Positions 28,094 to 39,771 of a stretch of DNA of 64,000 nt are shown one piece after another; the stretch's first letter is position 1; every line of letters starts with the position of its first letter. A program made the position numbers and the translations under genes. Below the pieces are notes generated by a model. That model searched no databases. It was not told the DNA's origin and saw nothing but the letters and a program-made list of their open reading frames with translations. The DNA is from Planococcus citri (lineage: Eukaryota; Arthropoda; Insecta; Hemiptera; Pseudococcidae): NCBI RefSeq assembly GCF_950023065.1, contig NC_088680.1, positions 60,115,350-60,179,349 on the forward strand, written 5' to 3'.

Positions 28094-31000
28094 TCATTCG
28101 GGACTAAACTGCTTCAGTACCACCAAAAAGTATACAGCTGTTCCCAAAACCTGAAGAAAAAAATAAACTCCTGAATAAAACTAATAAAATATTTCGAATG
28201 GCAAAAAAATAAAATATCCGTATATTATACCGAGGAAACAATCGAACGATCGAGCGTCATGTATCCATTGAAAGAAATTTGAGGATTTTTAGTTTCAATC
28301 GTTTGGAGGAATAAAACAATCTGAAAAATCGAGTCAAAAAAAATAATTGATGTAAAGAACTTGCCGATAAAAATTAAAAATACCATACTCACCATTTGTA
28401 ATAACTTTTTATTCTTGTTGTTTACATTTTCACTCAGTAATATTCTTCTCAATTTGTAAACCATCTGGAGAAACATCGAAATTTTTCTGAACCGTCTTGT
28501 TATTTTGTCAACAGTCTATTTAGTCGAGGGGCCCGCATAAGGAAGGATCACTTGAACACCCCTGCCGATCCTCCGGGACAACTTTTTTCTTAAAGAGGGA
28601 GCCCTAAGGAACATTTCTAGCCCTTGTCCTCAAAAAATAAAGTGGCCCTACTGACAAAATGGCGGCCATTTTGATTGACAGGTCAGCTGAAATCGCAGAT
28701 TTTGCGTTCCAACATAGGTGACTAGCATCAAATTTTTCAAACCGTACAAAAGTAGATCGAAAGAGCAGGCAAAAATTCATCACATGTCATAATAAATTTC
28801 AAGTGCTAAAGTGCCTTTTTCGATTTTTGGCGAATTTTCAAAAATCAAATTTTGGTCAAAATGTGAGAAAAAAATCAAATTTTTACCAAATTGACCTAGA
28901 AAGCTGAAATTTGGAATATAGCCTATTTTCGAGCTGCCAATCGATTGAAAACTGTTTCAAACCGTTTTGAGCAGTTCTGGAGCCTCCAGCAGATTTTTGA
29001 AATCCGAAATTTCCACAAAATTTCATCCAATGGATTTGGAAACCCGAAATTAATTCTGCAAACTAATTTCAATACAATATGAAGTCGACTGCAGGTGAAT
29101 TTCGAGTTGTTCTGGAGACTCCAGCGATTTTTTGAAAATGACTGGAGCCTCCAGTAGATTTTGAAACTTGAAATTCCCACAAAATTTCATCAAATGGGGT
29201 TAGCAAGCCGAAATTTTCTCTGCAAACTAATTTCAATACAATAATATAAAGTCGACTGCATGGTGGTTTCAAGTGGTTTTAAAGCTTCCAGCTACTTTTT
29301 GGAAATGTCAATTCTCCTAAAAACGCCATGAAACCTTTCAAAAAGTCACTGGAGGCTCCAAAAGTACTTAAACCCACCTGAAGTCACCTTCAGGGGTGTT
29401 AAAATTGGAGTGCATAGTTAATTTCAGCTTTCCACCTCCATTTTGATAAAACTTTGGGGAAATTTCAAGTTTCAAAAATTTACTGGAGGCTCCAGTAATT
29501 TTCAAAAAATCGCTGGAGGCTCCAAAACGACTTGAAATTCACCTGCAGTCGACTTCATGGCAGAAAGTAGTTTGCAGAATTAATTTCGGCTTTCTAACTC
29601 CATTTGATAAAATTTTGTGGGAATTTCGAGTTTCAAAAATCTGCTGGAGGCTCCAGAACTGCTCCAAACGAGTTGAAACCGTTTCCAATCGATTTGGCAG
29701 GTCGAAAATAGGGTATATCCCAGATTTCAGCTTTCAAGGTCAATTTGATAAAATTTTGATTTTTTCTCACATTTTGACCAAAATTTGATTTTTGAAAATT
29801 CGCCAAAAATCGGAAAAGGCACTTCAGCACTTGAAATTTTGACAGGTGATGAATTTTTGCCTGCTCTTTCGATCTACTTTTGTACGGTTTAAAAAATTTG
29901 ATGCTAGTCACCTATGTTGGAACGCAAAATCTGCGATTTCGGCTGACCTGTCAATTAAAATGGCCGCCATTTTGTAAATAGGACCACTTTTTTTAGGACA
30001 AGGGCTAGAAAAGTTCCTTAGAACTCCCCCTTTAAGAATAATTTGTCCTAGAAGATCGGCAGGGGGGTACAAGTGATCCTTATGCGCCCCCCACCCCCAC
30101 CGACTAAAATTAAAATACTAGTAGGTACATACAATCTACTCACGTATTTTGTTACTGAATTTGCAGATTCGCAAAATGTCATTACGCCCAGTAAGCATAT
30201 GCCGGTGCCGATAAGATACGTATATCCTAGAGTTGTATCTGGCGATATGGCGAATAAAAGTACAGTAGAAAAAGCACCAACTATTCCGCTTATCACGGTT
30301 GAACAAAACAAAAACAGGAATATAATGGAATGGCTTTTGATGAATTGTTCATTCAAATCACAAATCGTTATCCATAAATCGATAAGACGACGTAGATCCA
30401 TATCTCTGTCTTTATTTATACTTCGCTATAAAAAAGTACTTCCAATGAAAAAAATTCATTCAGATCAAATTTTTTTCACCAAAAAGGGTCAACTTACTCG
30501 AACTAATTTTATTATTTTTTTCGTCGAAGAAATCGTATACATGTTATTGACCACCCAGTAGGTCATCATGTTAGCTGATCCATTTATCGTGTAAAGTGCA
30601 GAAAGTAAGCCTGGAGAGTGTATGCGTTCGCTCCATTGGCGAGATTTAATTAACAATGCGATTCCACTCATACAAACCATACCAATCGTAAATATGCCTT
30701 GGATTTTATCTTTAACCGAACATTTAAACGGACTTCTCGTTAGTTTTTCCATTTCTATCTGTAATTCAACGCTTATTAATACACATATGTAGATAAGGCT
30801 ATCACTATTTTAAGGAATTTTATCGAAACTCCCACTTCTTACTTGAAAACGCTGCCAATTATCTCGATAATTTTTCAATGGCTCGTTTTTGTTCCACGTG
30901 AAAAGAGGGCCGCATAAAAGTAAAAATTTGATGACTGCTCCAGGAATAAATGCCAGCAATGGTACAAAACCAAAATTTTCCAGTAAGTGGAGAAACGAAT

Positions 31001-31293
31001 AATATAAATGCGTTACTTCTTCGATACTAATCAATCCAAATAATGATACGGAGATGATGGTGAAAATCATGGAAAATAGATGACTGATGTCCATAACTGT
31101 GAAAAATAAACTCGTTAATATTTTGTTCATTTCTGATACGATTTTAAATCTCGTATTACGTATTAAGTTAGGTATAATTTATTACGTAGTTACTTTCGTG
31201 TAATGGAAAAAATGGAAAAACTGCGAACATTTTCATCACAAAGATAATGTATTTGAAGCAAGTCGTGTACTCATTTCCTTTGCTGGTTTCCAT
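28094..31293 (-). CDS. gustatory receptor Gr1 (371 residues, 7 exons)
   Basis: Exons: 31293-31194, 31096-30843, 30758-30498, 30425-30144, 28464-28393, 28320-28231 and 28150-28094; the sum is 1116 bases with all phases consistent. The protein starts METSKGNEYTTCFKYIIFVM and ends LVVLKQFSPE. It has the layout of insect 7tm_7 receptors: several hydrophobic helices, a cytoplasmic stretch with LWITICDLNEQF, a CESANSV word, an ETKNPQISFNGYMTLDR segment, and a last helix ending in the QF of the family's TYhhhhhQF motif (here YFLVVLKQF). Such proteins are ligand-gated cation channel subunits in the dendrite membrane of taste neurons; the ligand cannot be told. Intron 4 holds a 1.6-kb foldback element. 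The intron between exons 5 and 6 is missing in Gr2 and Gr3. Confidence 0.88.
28519..30108. mobile_element. 1.6-kb foldback element in Gr1 intron 4
   Basis: The left half (28519 to about 29250) and the right half (about 29300-30108) are complementary over most of their length. Termini are TTTAGTCGAGGGG and complement TTTAGTCGGTGGGG, followed in both by GCATAAGGA and ATCACTTG. Matching inner words include GGCGGCCATTTT/AAAATGGCCGCC and GAGCAGGCAAAAATTCATCA with its complement. The centre repeats a TGGAGGCTCCAG palindrome-like word. No ORF. Flanks show no clear duplication. A diverged partial copy lies at about 33815-34080. Confidence 0.8.
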
Positions 31294-34200
31294 TTTTGAT
31301 TTTGATTTGTTGAGTTTGACTGTTTAAGATGATACAAAATACCTTCTGCAAAGTATTCACCTTTTTTTTTTTTTTTTTTTGAAAATGGCATAAAATGTAA
31401 ATATATTTCGTGTTTCTATTTGTAATTCGAGTACAGAATGGTTTTTAAATTATACCTTATTATTTTCAACGAGCTTGTAATTTCGCATTCGATCGATTGT
31501 TTTCAAATTGACCAATTTCGTATTTGGGTATTTATACTGTCTGCCAATGCTTTAGATATTAGATAAGGGCCTGGTTGGGGGGGGGATTTCCAGCCTGATC
31601 AAGTGTTTTCATCATTTATTCCAAGGAATAATGATATTCATTATTTATAGTCGAAAATTCAAAATGTTTTAGGCGTGGAAAAAAAAACGTTGAGTTCGAA
31701 TTACCGAGATTGGGCTCCTCAATGTCTCCCAGTCTTATAATTTGAAAAAAGGAGCACTTGAGAGAGACTGAAAAATTGAACTCAATAAACGAATACATAC
31801 TTATTTGAACTCAACGAACTGAAATTACTAGGGGGTCCACATTTCTTACCACGTTTTTATCAAAATTCGAATTTTTTTCAAAAATAGAGGGGTGAGGAGA
31901 GTACTGAAAAATCATTGTATCCGAAAAAAGTAGCAGATATTCGAAGTCGATGCTCTCGAAACACTTCAACGAATCGCTTGTCACGCATAATTTTCAATTT
32001 TGTTAGTGTTTTGATCTTATTTGGGGACATTGATGAGAGGGAGGGTGTTCAAAGGGGTTGAGTCGAAGAAATAAGTCAATATTCGAACTCATTACTCTCG
32101 AATTAGTAAACTTGGAAAAAATTTTCTTGCGTTGTAATGATTCTAAAATTTTGATTAATAGCTTTCATCTTGTTTATTCATCATGTAAAGCTGAGCTTTC
32201 ACTTTCACTCTTGGACTTTTTTCAAATTTTCATTTTTGTGATTTTTAATCTTCAAACTACTTTACTGAAAAATATTATGTACATACGAATAGATTCGCTT
32301 CAAATTCAATTTCAACTTGAGTAATTTTTCGAAAAGTCGAGAAGTCGTGAGAATTATGATCTCCCCTCACCCCTTCCCCACCTCCTTTCCAAAAAAAATG
32401 AGGTGTGATCAAATTATAGCGAGTAAACATTTTTGCGGAAAATGAAAATTTGATTTCAATCTGCATGATCCTGCGAATAAGATGCATCTGTTTTATCATC
32501 ATTCGTGTTAATAGAATTGCATAACCAGTTTGCCGTAAAAACAATATCAAGATAGCTTCCACGTTGCGTCAACTTCTGAGCGAGAGATATAAAGTTATGG
32601 GCTCTTTTTTCGTGACCAGAATTGCTTCATTGGGTTTTATTACACATGTATTTATGTGAAGTTTGGAACCCTCTGCAGAGTTGGGATGGAAACGATGAAG
32701 GGTTTTTTTACGAGACTGTCAAAGGCTTGGTAATTGTAAGAACTGAACAAAGGTATATCTAAAATTACCTCCTTTGAATGAGCAGATGGCTTTATTTTTC
32801 TATCTATTTAATTTTCCTACCTTTCATTATGAATAATCAAATTCTCAGAATGCAATTTTTCCATAGAAAAAAATATCCAAAAATTTATGAGGGGTCAGAA
32901 ACAATTTTTGGAAGCTTTTTTTGGGGGTATTTTATGTTTACATTTTTAACATGAGTAAAAAAACTAAAAACATTTTTTCGATTTTCAAAGTCTCATGTTT
33001 TGTGTGTGTTTTTTTTTTGTTTTTTTTTTAAGATAGGTAAGTGAAAAAGGATGAAAGAAAATTTAATAACACTGCAGTTCTTTTTGAGAACCAAAAAAAT
33101 TGGATCCAAAAAGCAATTATTGGGATATCAAATCACTGGGGTTTTTGCTCTTGAAGTCTGTGATTTTGTTAAGCTTTGGGAAGGAGGGAATGGATGTTGA
33201 TTCAAGGTCTCGAGTACCAATTCGCTGGCCAATGAAAGAGCTTTTCGAAAATATGGTTTGAAGCAGTGTTTCCACATTTCTCAGCACAAAAAATTAGCTA
33301 GAAAAGTTGAAAAATTATGTTTTCTTTCTCACATCCATGCTGAAAAAATCTGATAAAATTACCCTAAGCACAACATTTCATGCTGATTAACACATCAAAA
33401 AATAAGGATGCATATCTCATTGTATTCTTGATTTTTAAAAATTTTAAAGTTTACAAGAAAATGCAATTTTTTCATCGAAGATCGACATTGTGTAAATTGA
33501 CTTATTTTTATCAATTTTATTTCACATTTTAATTTTTTTTAAATAGTTTAGAATAAACCATTACTAATTGACTTAAAAGGTCAAAAATAGGGTAAAAAAC
33601 AAACTTAAGCAGTTTTCTTTGTGCGTTCGCAAACAATGAATTTTTCATTTTTTTTTTTTTTAATAATCACTGGAAAAAATTTTGGATTTGAAGTGGCCCA
33701 AAAATCTTTTAAAAATGTGTGCCTCAGTCATAATCAATTGAATGGGTCACAAAGATGTTAAATTCATATTTATGGGTGCTGGATATCTTTTTCATCCATG
33801 TTTACAGCGTTTTTTCAAAAACTGGAGAATCCGAAAATCCACTGGAGGCTCCAGAACTGTTCGAAACCTTCACCAATCAACTCAGGAGGTTGAAAATAGG
33901 GTACAAACCTAATTTCAGATTATTAGGTCAATTTGATAAAATTTTAATTTTTTCCCATTTTTGGCTCAAAGAATTTTTAAATTTCGCCAAAAAGCAAAAA
34001 AAAAATGGATTTTAGATCTCGAAGTTTTAGCTAGTGGTGTATTTTGGAGTCCTTTATCAATTCGTTTTTGACAGGTTTAAAAATGTTTGTGCCTCATTGG
34101 AATACTTCCCTTGCCAGGAAATTTAGTTTTCACTTACCTAATATTCAAAAAAAGATGAATAGGCAATGGAATGTGCTTTTATTGCAGAAGTCTAGGTACT

Positions 34201-34474
34201 TCTGATGAAACATCTAAAGTTTTGACTGGAGTTGAAAACGATTTTGCTGACTTTTACTTTGAATATGGTGCAAAAATGATGAAATAACTTGCTCATTTTC
34301 ATGAAATTTTTGTAATTTCAAGACTCAAGAATACAAAAAATAGGTATCCCATTATCAAAAAATTCACACAAGATCAATGCTGCTCAATTTATTGCTTATT
34401 ATTGAATTTTTTTCTATGTTCATTTTATTACATTTTGGGATCAGAACCGTGGACAGTTTTTCGAAAAATGAATT
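31294..34474. other. intergenic DNA between Gr1 and Gr2
   Basis: AT-rich with poly-A/T runs. Apart from the foldback relic near 33815-34080 I see no repeat structure, and the short frames occur on both strands without splice signals that would join them. About 31560-32560 contains several G-rich patches of the kind GGTGAGGAG but nothing definable. Confidence 0.5.
33815..34080. repeat. diverged partial copy of the Gr1-intron foldback element
   Basis: The words ACTGGAGGCTCCAGAACTG, AAAATAGGGTA, AATTTGATAAAATTTT and TTCGCCAAAAA occur in the same order as at 29636-29820. Only about half of one arm is present. Confidence 0.6.
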
Positions 34475-36095
34475 TCACGTTGGACTGAATTGCTTCAACA
34501 CCGCCAGAAAATTTATAGCTGCTCCTATAATCTGAAAAACAACGAATATATTTTATTACCCACTATTAATTGAAATAAGCTGAACTTATGTAATACCTAA
34601 ATAATTATTTTAGGAAAAATCCCTACCACAGACACAGTCGATCGATCAATCGTCATATACCCTTTAAAAGTAACCTTTGGTTTTCTAGTTTCGATTACGT
34701 AAAGAAACAGCAAAATTACTGGTAAAAAATGTCTCCTCTTGTGTATATTTCTTCTCAATAAAGTGGTTTTCAATCGATGGACCATCTACAGAAATAAAAT
34801 TCATTTGAAACATGTCCCGATTGCTGGGAGAGGGAAGAAAATTCATCGTTAAATTTCCCCACTTGATGAATTACTGCGTTCGCAGATTCGCAAAATATCA
34901 TCAGACCAATGATGCAAATTAAAGTTGCATAAAAATACGCCATAGCAAGATTTCTATCGTTTAAGTAGAAAAATGAACTTGCTCCTAAGAACACGCAGAG
35001 CACCCCGACGACCACACCGGCTGAAAACATCAACAGGAATGTGATAGAATGGATATCGATGAACTCGTCGTTTAAATCGCATAACAGTAGCCATAAGTGA
35101 ATGAGATGATTCATATCTGCGACTTTATCTTCGTGTAGGGTTTGCTGTTCAAGGAGGAATTAACCAAGATAAGTATATTTTCAAATGATGTAAATTTATT
35201 ACTGAGTAGTAGATACCTATCTCTGTTTTTAATCAAAAATGTGCTTACTCGAACCATTTTGGTTAATTTATTAGCTACTCCAGACATATAAATATTATTA
35301 ACCATCCAATATATTGCCGCATAGTCGTGAGTCGTGAATATGTATAAAAGTGTGAATGGATTCACAATGATTAATGATGATGGTCGTTGTTGCGCTGTTA
35401 CCAATATACAGATCGTGATCATGGCAAAGGTGGTTAACAGAAATAGTCCCTGGATTAGGAATTGTGTTGATGATTTGAACGTAGTTTTCGTTAGTTTTTC
35501 CATTTCGATCTGTAGGTTAAAAAGAAGGTAAAATTACCTCTATACTTCATGCAAATAGAAGTTTGATGCTCTTATTTCTTACTTGGAAATTCATCCAACT
35601 TTTCCAATGATTTCGTAATTTCTCATTCTTATTCCATGTTAAGAAAGGGTACACCAAAATCAACACTCTGATGCCCGCTTGAAGGGCATAACGCATAAAA
35701 TTTATGAAATTGAAATTTTGCAGCACATTAGAATATGAAATGTAGAAGAGCATCCATTCTTTTACATTAACAACGAGATACAATGCAACGGAAATTATTG
35801 TGATAATTTTGGAAAATAATCTACCAAGTTTTGTTTCTGTAAAAAAATTTCAACTTCAAATTAGGTACCTACTTACCTGTTTTAAAAAAATGTATGTTTA
35901 GCCTATTTTCCTTAGTAAATTTTTTGTATTATAGATACTAAGCTTGTGTATAAAACTCCACTTACCTTCATTAAAATTAATAAACGGAAATACGGCAAAT
36001 ATTTTCAACGAGTGGATTATATTTTTAAAACAAATCAAATATTCGTTGTTATTTTGAACCACAGTTTTTGTTTTCTTCTCATCTGCTTGATTCAT
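34475..36095 (-). CDS. gustatory receptor Gr2 (380 residues, 6 exons)
   Basis: Exons: 36095-35966, 35836-35583, 35509-35249, 35144-34863, 34785-34627 and 34531-34475; the sum is 1143 bases. The protein starts MNQADEKKTKTVVQNNNEYL and ends LAVLKQFSPT. Family features are the FLTWNKNEKL loop in exon 2, LWLLLCDLNDEF and CESANAV in exon 4, ETRKPKVTFKGYMTIDRS in exon 5 and the final NFLAVLKQF. Compared with Gr1 the intron between its exons 5 and 6 is precisely absent, so exon 5 is a 159-base fusion. Closest relative here is Gr3. Introns are short and free of large inserts. Role as for Gr1: taste neuron membrane receptor, ligand unknown. Confidence 0.9.
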
Positions 36096-36824
36096 TTTCG
36101 AAGTTTGCGTTCAATTAGGGGTGTATTGATTACCATATTGTCTAGTTGAATCACATAGCGTGAGTGAATTCATTTTGAAGCAGTTTTATGGCTTAAATTA
36201 ATGCCAAATTGTTATTAAATTATAGACCTGGGTTTTCAATAGGTTTGTAACCTTTTGATTGGAAAATTGGTTTCAAATTAATCAAATTTTTTTTTAGAGC
36301 GTCTATGTTATTTTGCTGAATTTATTAATTTTAAAATTTCGTGAACATTGTCCAATTAGAGATGAGCTATGATATGTATTTTTTGAAAGTTGATGATAGA
36401 GAAATTCCTTTATTTTTATTTAAAAAAATAATACATATATTATGTAATTTGTGTACATATGTAACACGTAAATGGTGCTGTGGAAACCATCGACATTGAT
36501 CCCTTTTTAAAATTTTTCTCAAGTCTGAACACAAATGTAATTTTCAGAACTATTTTTCATTCTTTTAAAAATTTCAATTCATGATAATTTACTTGGGCAA
36601 AGTTTCAATCAAAGTTGAAAAATTGCAAGGAAACTGTAGAGAAAACAGAATATTTTGATGTATTTTTTTGTTTATAAATTTCTCGCCATTATTGTTCATT
36701 TTTTTACATTTCTCAAGATACTTTTATAACCAAAATTTATTTAATTATTCTGAAATTTTATTCATTTGAATGGTTGTTCCGCCATTCTGGAGATTTTTTT
36801 ACCATGAATTTACCTTAAAAAAGT
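36096..36824. other. AT-rich spacer upstream of Gr2
   Basis: Presumably includes the Gr2 promoter, but no defined element is visible. No ORF. Confidence 0.4.
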
Positions 36825-37818
36825 CAATAACTCACCTGGCGACTTCTGGTGAATCTGTCACTAGAATTCACCAGGATTCACCGAGGAATCACCAGATATT
36901 CGAAACCAGTTTCTATCTAAGATCATTAGGACATTCTTGATTCTGGTGATTTTTTTCATCATAAATTTTCGTGAAAAAAGGTCAAAAACTCACACACGGT
37001 GACTTCTGAAGAATCTGTCAACAGAAGTACCCAGGAGTCACCAGATATTCTAAAACAATTTCTAGGGTATATAGGACATTTTGAGAATTGTTTCACCACA
37101 AATTCACCTGAAAAAAGGTGAAGAACTCACTAATTGGTGGCTTCTGGTGAATCTGTCACCAAAAATTACCAGGATTCACCAGCAGTCACAAGGAGTCGCC
37201 AGAAATCACCAGGAGACACCAGTGACTCACCAGACATTCGAAACCACTTTCTAGGGTCATTAGGACATTCTGGCGATTTTTTTCGCCATAAATTTACCTG
37301 AAAAAAAGTCAAAACTCACCTGATGATTTCTGGTGAATCTGTCACCAGAATTCACCAGGATCACTAAGGAGTCACCAGATATTCGAAAAAAATTTCTGGG
37401 GTCATTAGGACATACCAGTGATTTTTTTCCATCATGAATTCACCTGAAAAAACGTTGAAAACTTCACTTAGTGACTTCTGGTGAATATGTCATCAGAAAT
37501 CACCAGGATTCACCAAGCAGTACCAGATGCTAAATGGCTCTGAGGACATTCTCCAGATTTTTTCAATAATTGAGCAATTTACTGCAACTGGTGACTCCTG
37601 GCAAATCTGGGTAACTGATTCACCAGAAGTCACTAAGACTCACCAGAACATTGAAAAGTCATATTTCATACCTTGGTAACTTTTTGGCGACTGATTCACC
37701 AAGAAATGCCCATATTTGAGCAATTTTGTAAACCTGGTGACTTCTGGTGAATCTTGGTGACTGATTTGTCAGAAGTCACCAGGATTCACCAGAACCTTGA
37801 AAAGTCATATTTTATACT
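36825..37818. repeat. minisatellite of ~140-190 bp units rich in GGTGA/TCACC (left part of array 1)
   Basis: Units contain GGTGACTTCTGGTGAATCTG followed by TCACCAGAAGTCACCAGGAT, so each unit carries its own inverted repeat, then a run with TTAGGACATTCT and a TTTTTCACC(A)TAAATT tail. At least six units are visible. The array is cut by the solo LTR at 37819 and continues at 39772. Confidence 0.8.
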
Positions 37819-38439
37819 GTAAGAAATGCTATGAAAAGAGAGAGGAAAAGATGACGATGACGAGTGTGAATAATTACACAGAAATAGAAGGTTTAAGCTA
37901 TAATTCAAAATAGTATAAGCTAGCTACAAAAAGAATAAAAAAAAAGCAATGAATTCACAAGAAATCAAAATAGAACTACGTAGGTATAGGTATGGTCAAA
38001 TAGGTGTAGGCACTGGATCTCTGGATAATGATAACTAGTAAATAGTCTGGACCTGTAACAGAAATTACAGGCGCTTTTGAGTGCAGAAACTCATATCTAC
38101 TACAAGCACAAATAATCGAGCAAATATCTCATCAAATAAAATCATTCTATTCTCAGGTCCAGTGTAGGAGACTGGTACCTACTTACTAGTTGTACTCAAC
38201 CTAGCCCGCACAAAATGGCCTTTAGGTTGTCTAGTAAGTGTTGGTCTGGAAATTGAGAATGATCACATCTCAGGGTACAAAACTGAGTGCTGTCTCCGAT
38301 GGGCCCACATTATATGTAGCATTGGTAGGAAAACGTCTACCTTGCCTAGCAGGTTGCCACCTGGTACTAGGTACCAACCAACAAGAATGCACCACAAATA
38401 AACACGAAAATAATACACAAATGCACATAATAAATATCT

Positions 38440-39040
38440 ATATAAATATAATCTAAACCTGACAGAAGCGCAGATGCAGAAGATGATCGACCAAATCAAC
38501 ACCGTAGGATTGAAATATGGAATGAAAATAAATGCAGGCAAGACCAAGGTGATGAGATTTACAAAAGGAGAGGATAAAGAGGTTAAAATCAACATCGGAC
38601 CACAAGAAATTGAAAATGTAAAGCAATTCAGATACCTTGGAGCGCTGATAAACAACGATGGTAGAGATCACAAAGAAATTAAATCACGGATTGGAATGGC
38701 AAAGACCGCTTTCAACAACCTTGACAATGTGCTGGGAAATCGAATGATGAGTATAGATCTGAGGAAGAGAATTATGCGATGCTACGTATGGACCGTTCTG
38801 AAGAAGTGGTGCTATCAAAGGCTACTACGGATCTCATGGAAGGACTTCATTACCAACAAGGAAGTATTTGCAAGAATAGGAAAGGAGCGGGAAGTCGTAG
38901 TTGAAGATATCAAAACCAGAAAGCTAAAGTATATAGCTCATAAAATACGAGAAAACAGTATTTTCATGCTAGCGGTACAGGGGAAAATCCAAGGAAGATC
39001 AACGAGAGGGAGGAAACAATCGGAGCTGTAACAACAAACT
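38440..39040 (+). pseudogene. non-LTR retrotransposon (LINE) reverse transcriptase fragment
   Basis: The frame 38474-39031 encodes the C-terminal half of a LINE reverse transcriptase: KYGMKINAGKTKVM (primer-grip region), FRYLGALI, then WCYQRLLRISWKDFITNKEV (C-terminal domain) and KTRKLKYIAHKIR. The segment that normally joins RCYVWTVL to the Trp-Cys-Tyr block is missing, so there is an internal deletion. The catalytic palm upstream is absent. A dead 5'-truncated fragment. Confidence 0.8.
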
Positions 39041-39116
39041 CACCAGCCAACTCTCCCTGCAAGACCCTGAAAGAAACGATCAGATACGCTAGATACCAGC
39101 TAATATAGATGGACAT

Positions 39117-39162
39117 ATACGCTATCTCCTGTAAAGGCCGGCCTTTACAGGAGATAGCGTAT
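39117..39162. repeat. 46-bp perfect palindrome
   Basis: Bases 39117-39139 are the exact complement of 39140-39162, with no loop; the centre is AAAGGCCGGCCTTT. It directly follows the LINE fragment and precedes an AGTACT-rich stretch. It could be the head-to-head junction of two element ends or a cruciform-forming site. Confidence 0.9.
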
Positions 39163-39177
39163 TGCCAGTAGTAACAA

Positions 39178-39412
39178 TTTGAACTTTTCAAGTAGTACTG
39201 CACAGTACTAGTGCAGTATTACCACAGTACTACTTAACTACTGAACTTCAGTACTCCTAGAGCATAAATAGAATTGAAGTACTACTGCAGTACTACTCAA
39301 GTACAATACCAGTACTACTTCCAGTGTACTGTAAAACTGAACTACTGAACAAAATAGTACATGACTTTGAAAGAAGTACTGTAGTACTACTGCAGTAGTA
39401 CTAATCTATGAT
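39178..39412. repeat. AGTACT-rich element
   Basis: About 17 occurrences of AGTACT or AGTAGTACT in both orientations within 235 bases. The two ends are roughly inverted (CAAGTAGTACTGCACAG at the left, CTGCAGTAGTACTAA at the right). Likely a MITE of unknown superfamily; no clear target duplication. Confidence 0.5.
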
Positions 39413-39771
39413 TTTTTTGCTAGGGGGAGCACGACTACGACAACAACGAAAGCATAATAGAGTTATAAAAGCTGTACTCAGTGAAACACTCATCAGAATA
39501 AGGAAGGAAACGGCACACGACACAAATTAAAGCACAACAGTTCACGTAATATTTACGTGCGTATATTAAAAGCAGATATTAGAAGCCAATATACTGAGCT
39601 ATGCGTTGACAACCAATCAACAAGCAGGAAGGGTGAGCAAAAGAGATAGCAAGCAGAAGACAGAGAAAGAAGAGTGTGTGAAACATAGATTAGTAAGTAT
39701 CTATGATTAATGAATATCTAATATTTCTCTCTAACATAAAAATACTCTCGTATAGAAAAATTCTCCTTACA

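Larger units (their letters stand above)
37819..39771 (+). mobile_element. solo-LTR-like insertion with nested LINE fragment, splitting minisatellite array 1
   Basis: Starts TGTAAGAAATGC and ends TTCTCCTTACA, with a perfect 4-bp duplication ATAC (37815-37818 and 39772-39775), and lies between two halves of the same minisatellite. A TATA-like TTATAAAA stands at 39463-39470. This suggests an LTR from a family other than the 4711-5536 one. The middle has been filled by a LINE fragment (38440-39040), a perfect palindrome and an AGTACT-rich element. Orientation is tentative, judged from the TATA box. Confidence 0.7.

Noticed and set aside
30073..30561. 162-codon plus-strand frame
   Set aside because: It is antisense to Gr1 exons 4 and 3, whose splice sites and family similarity are clear.
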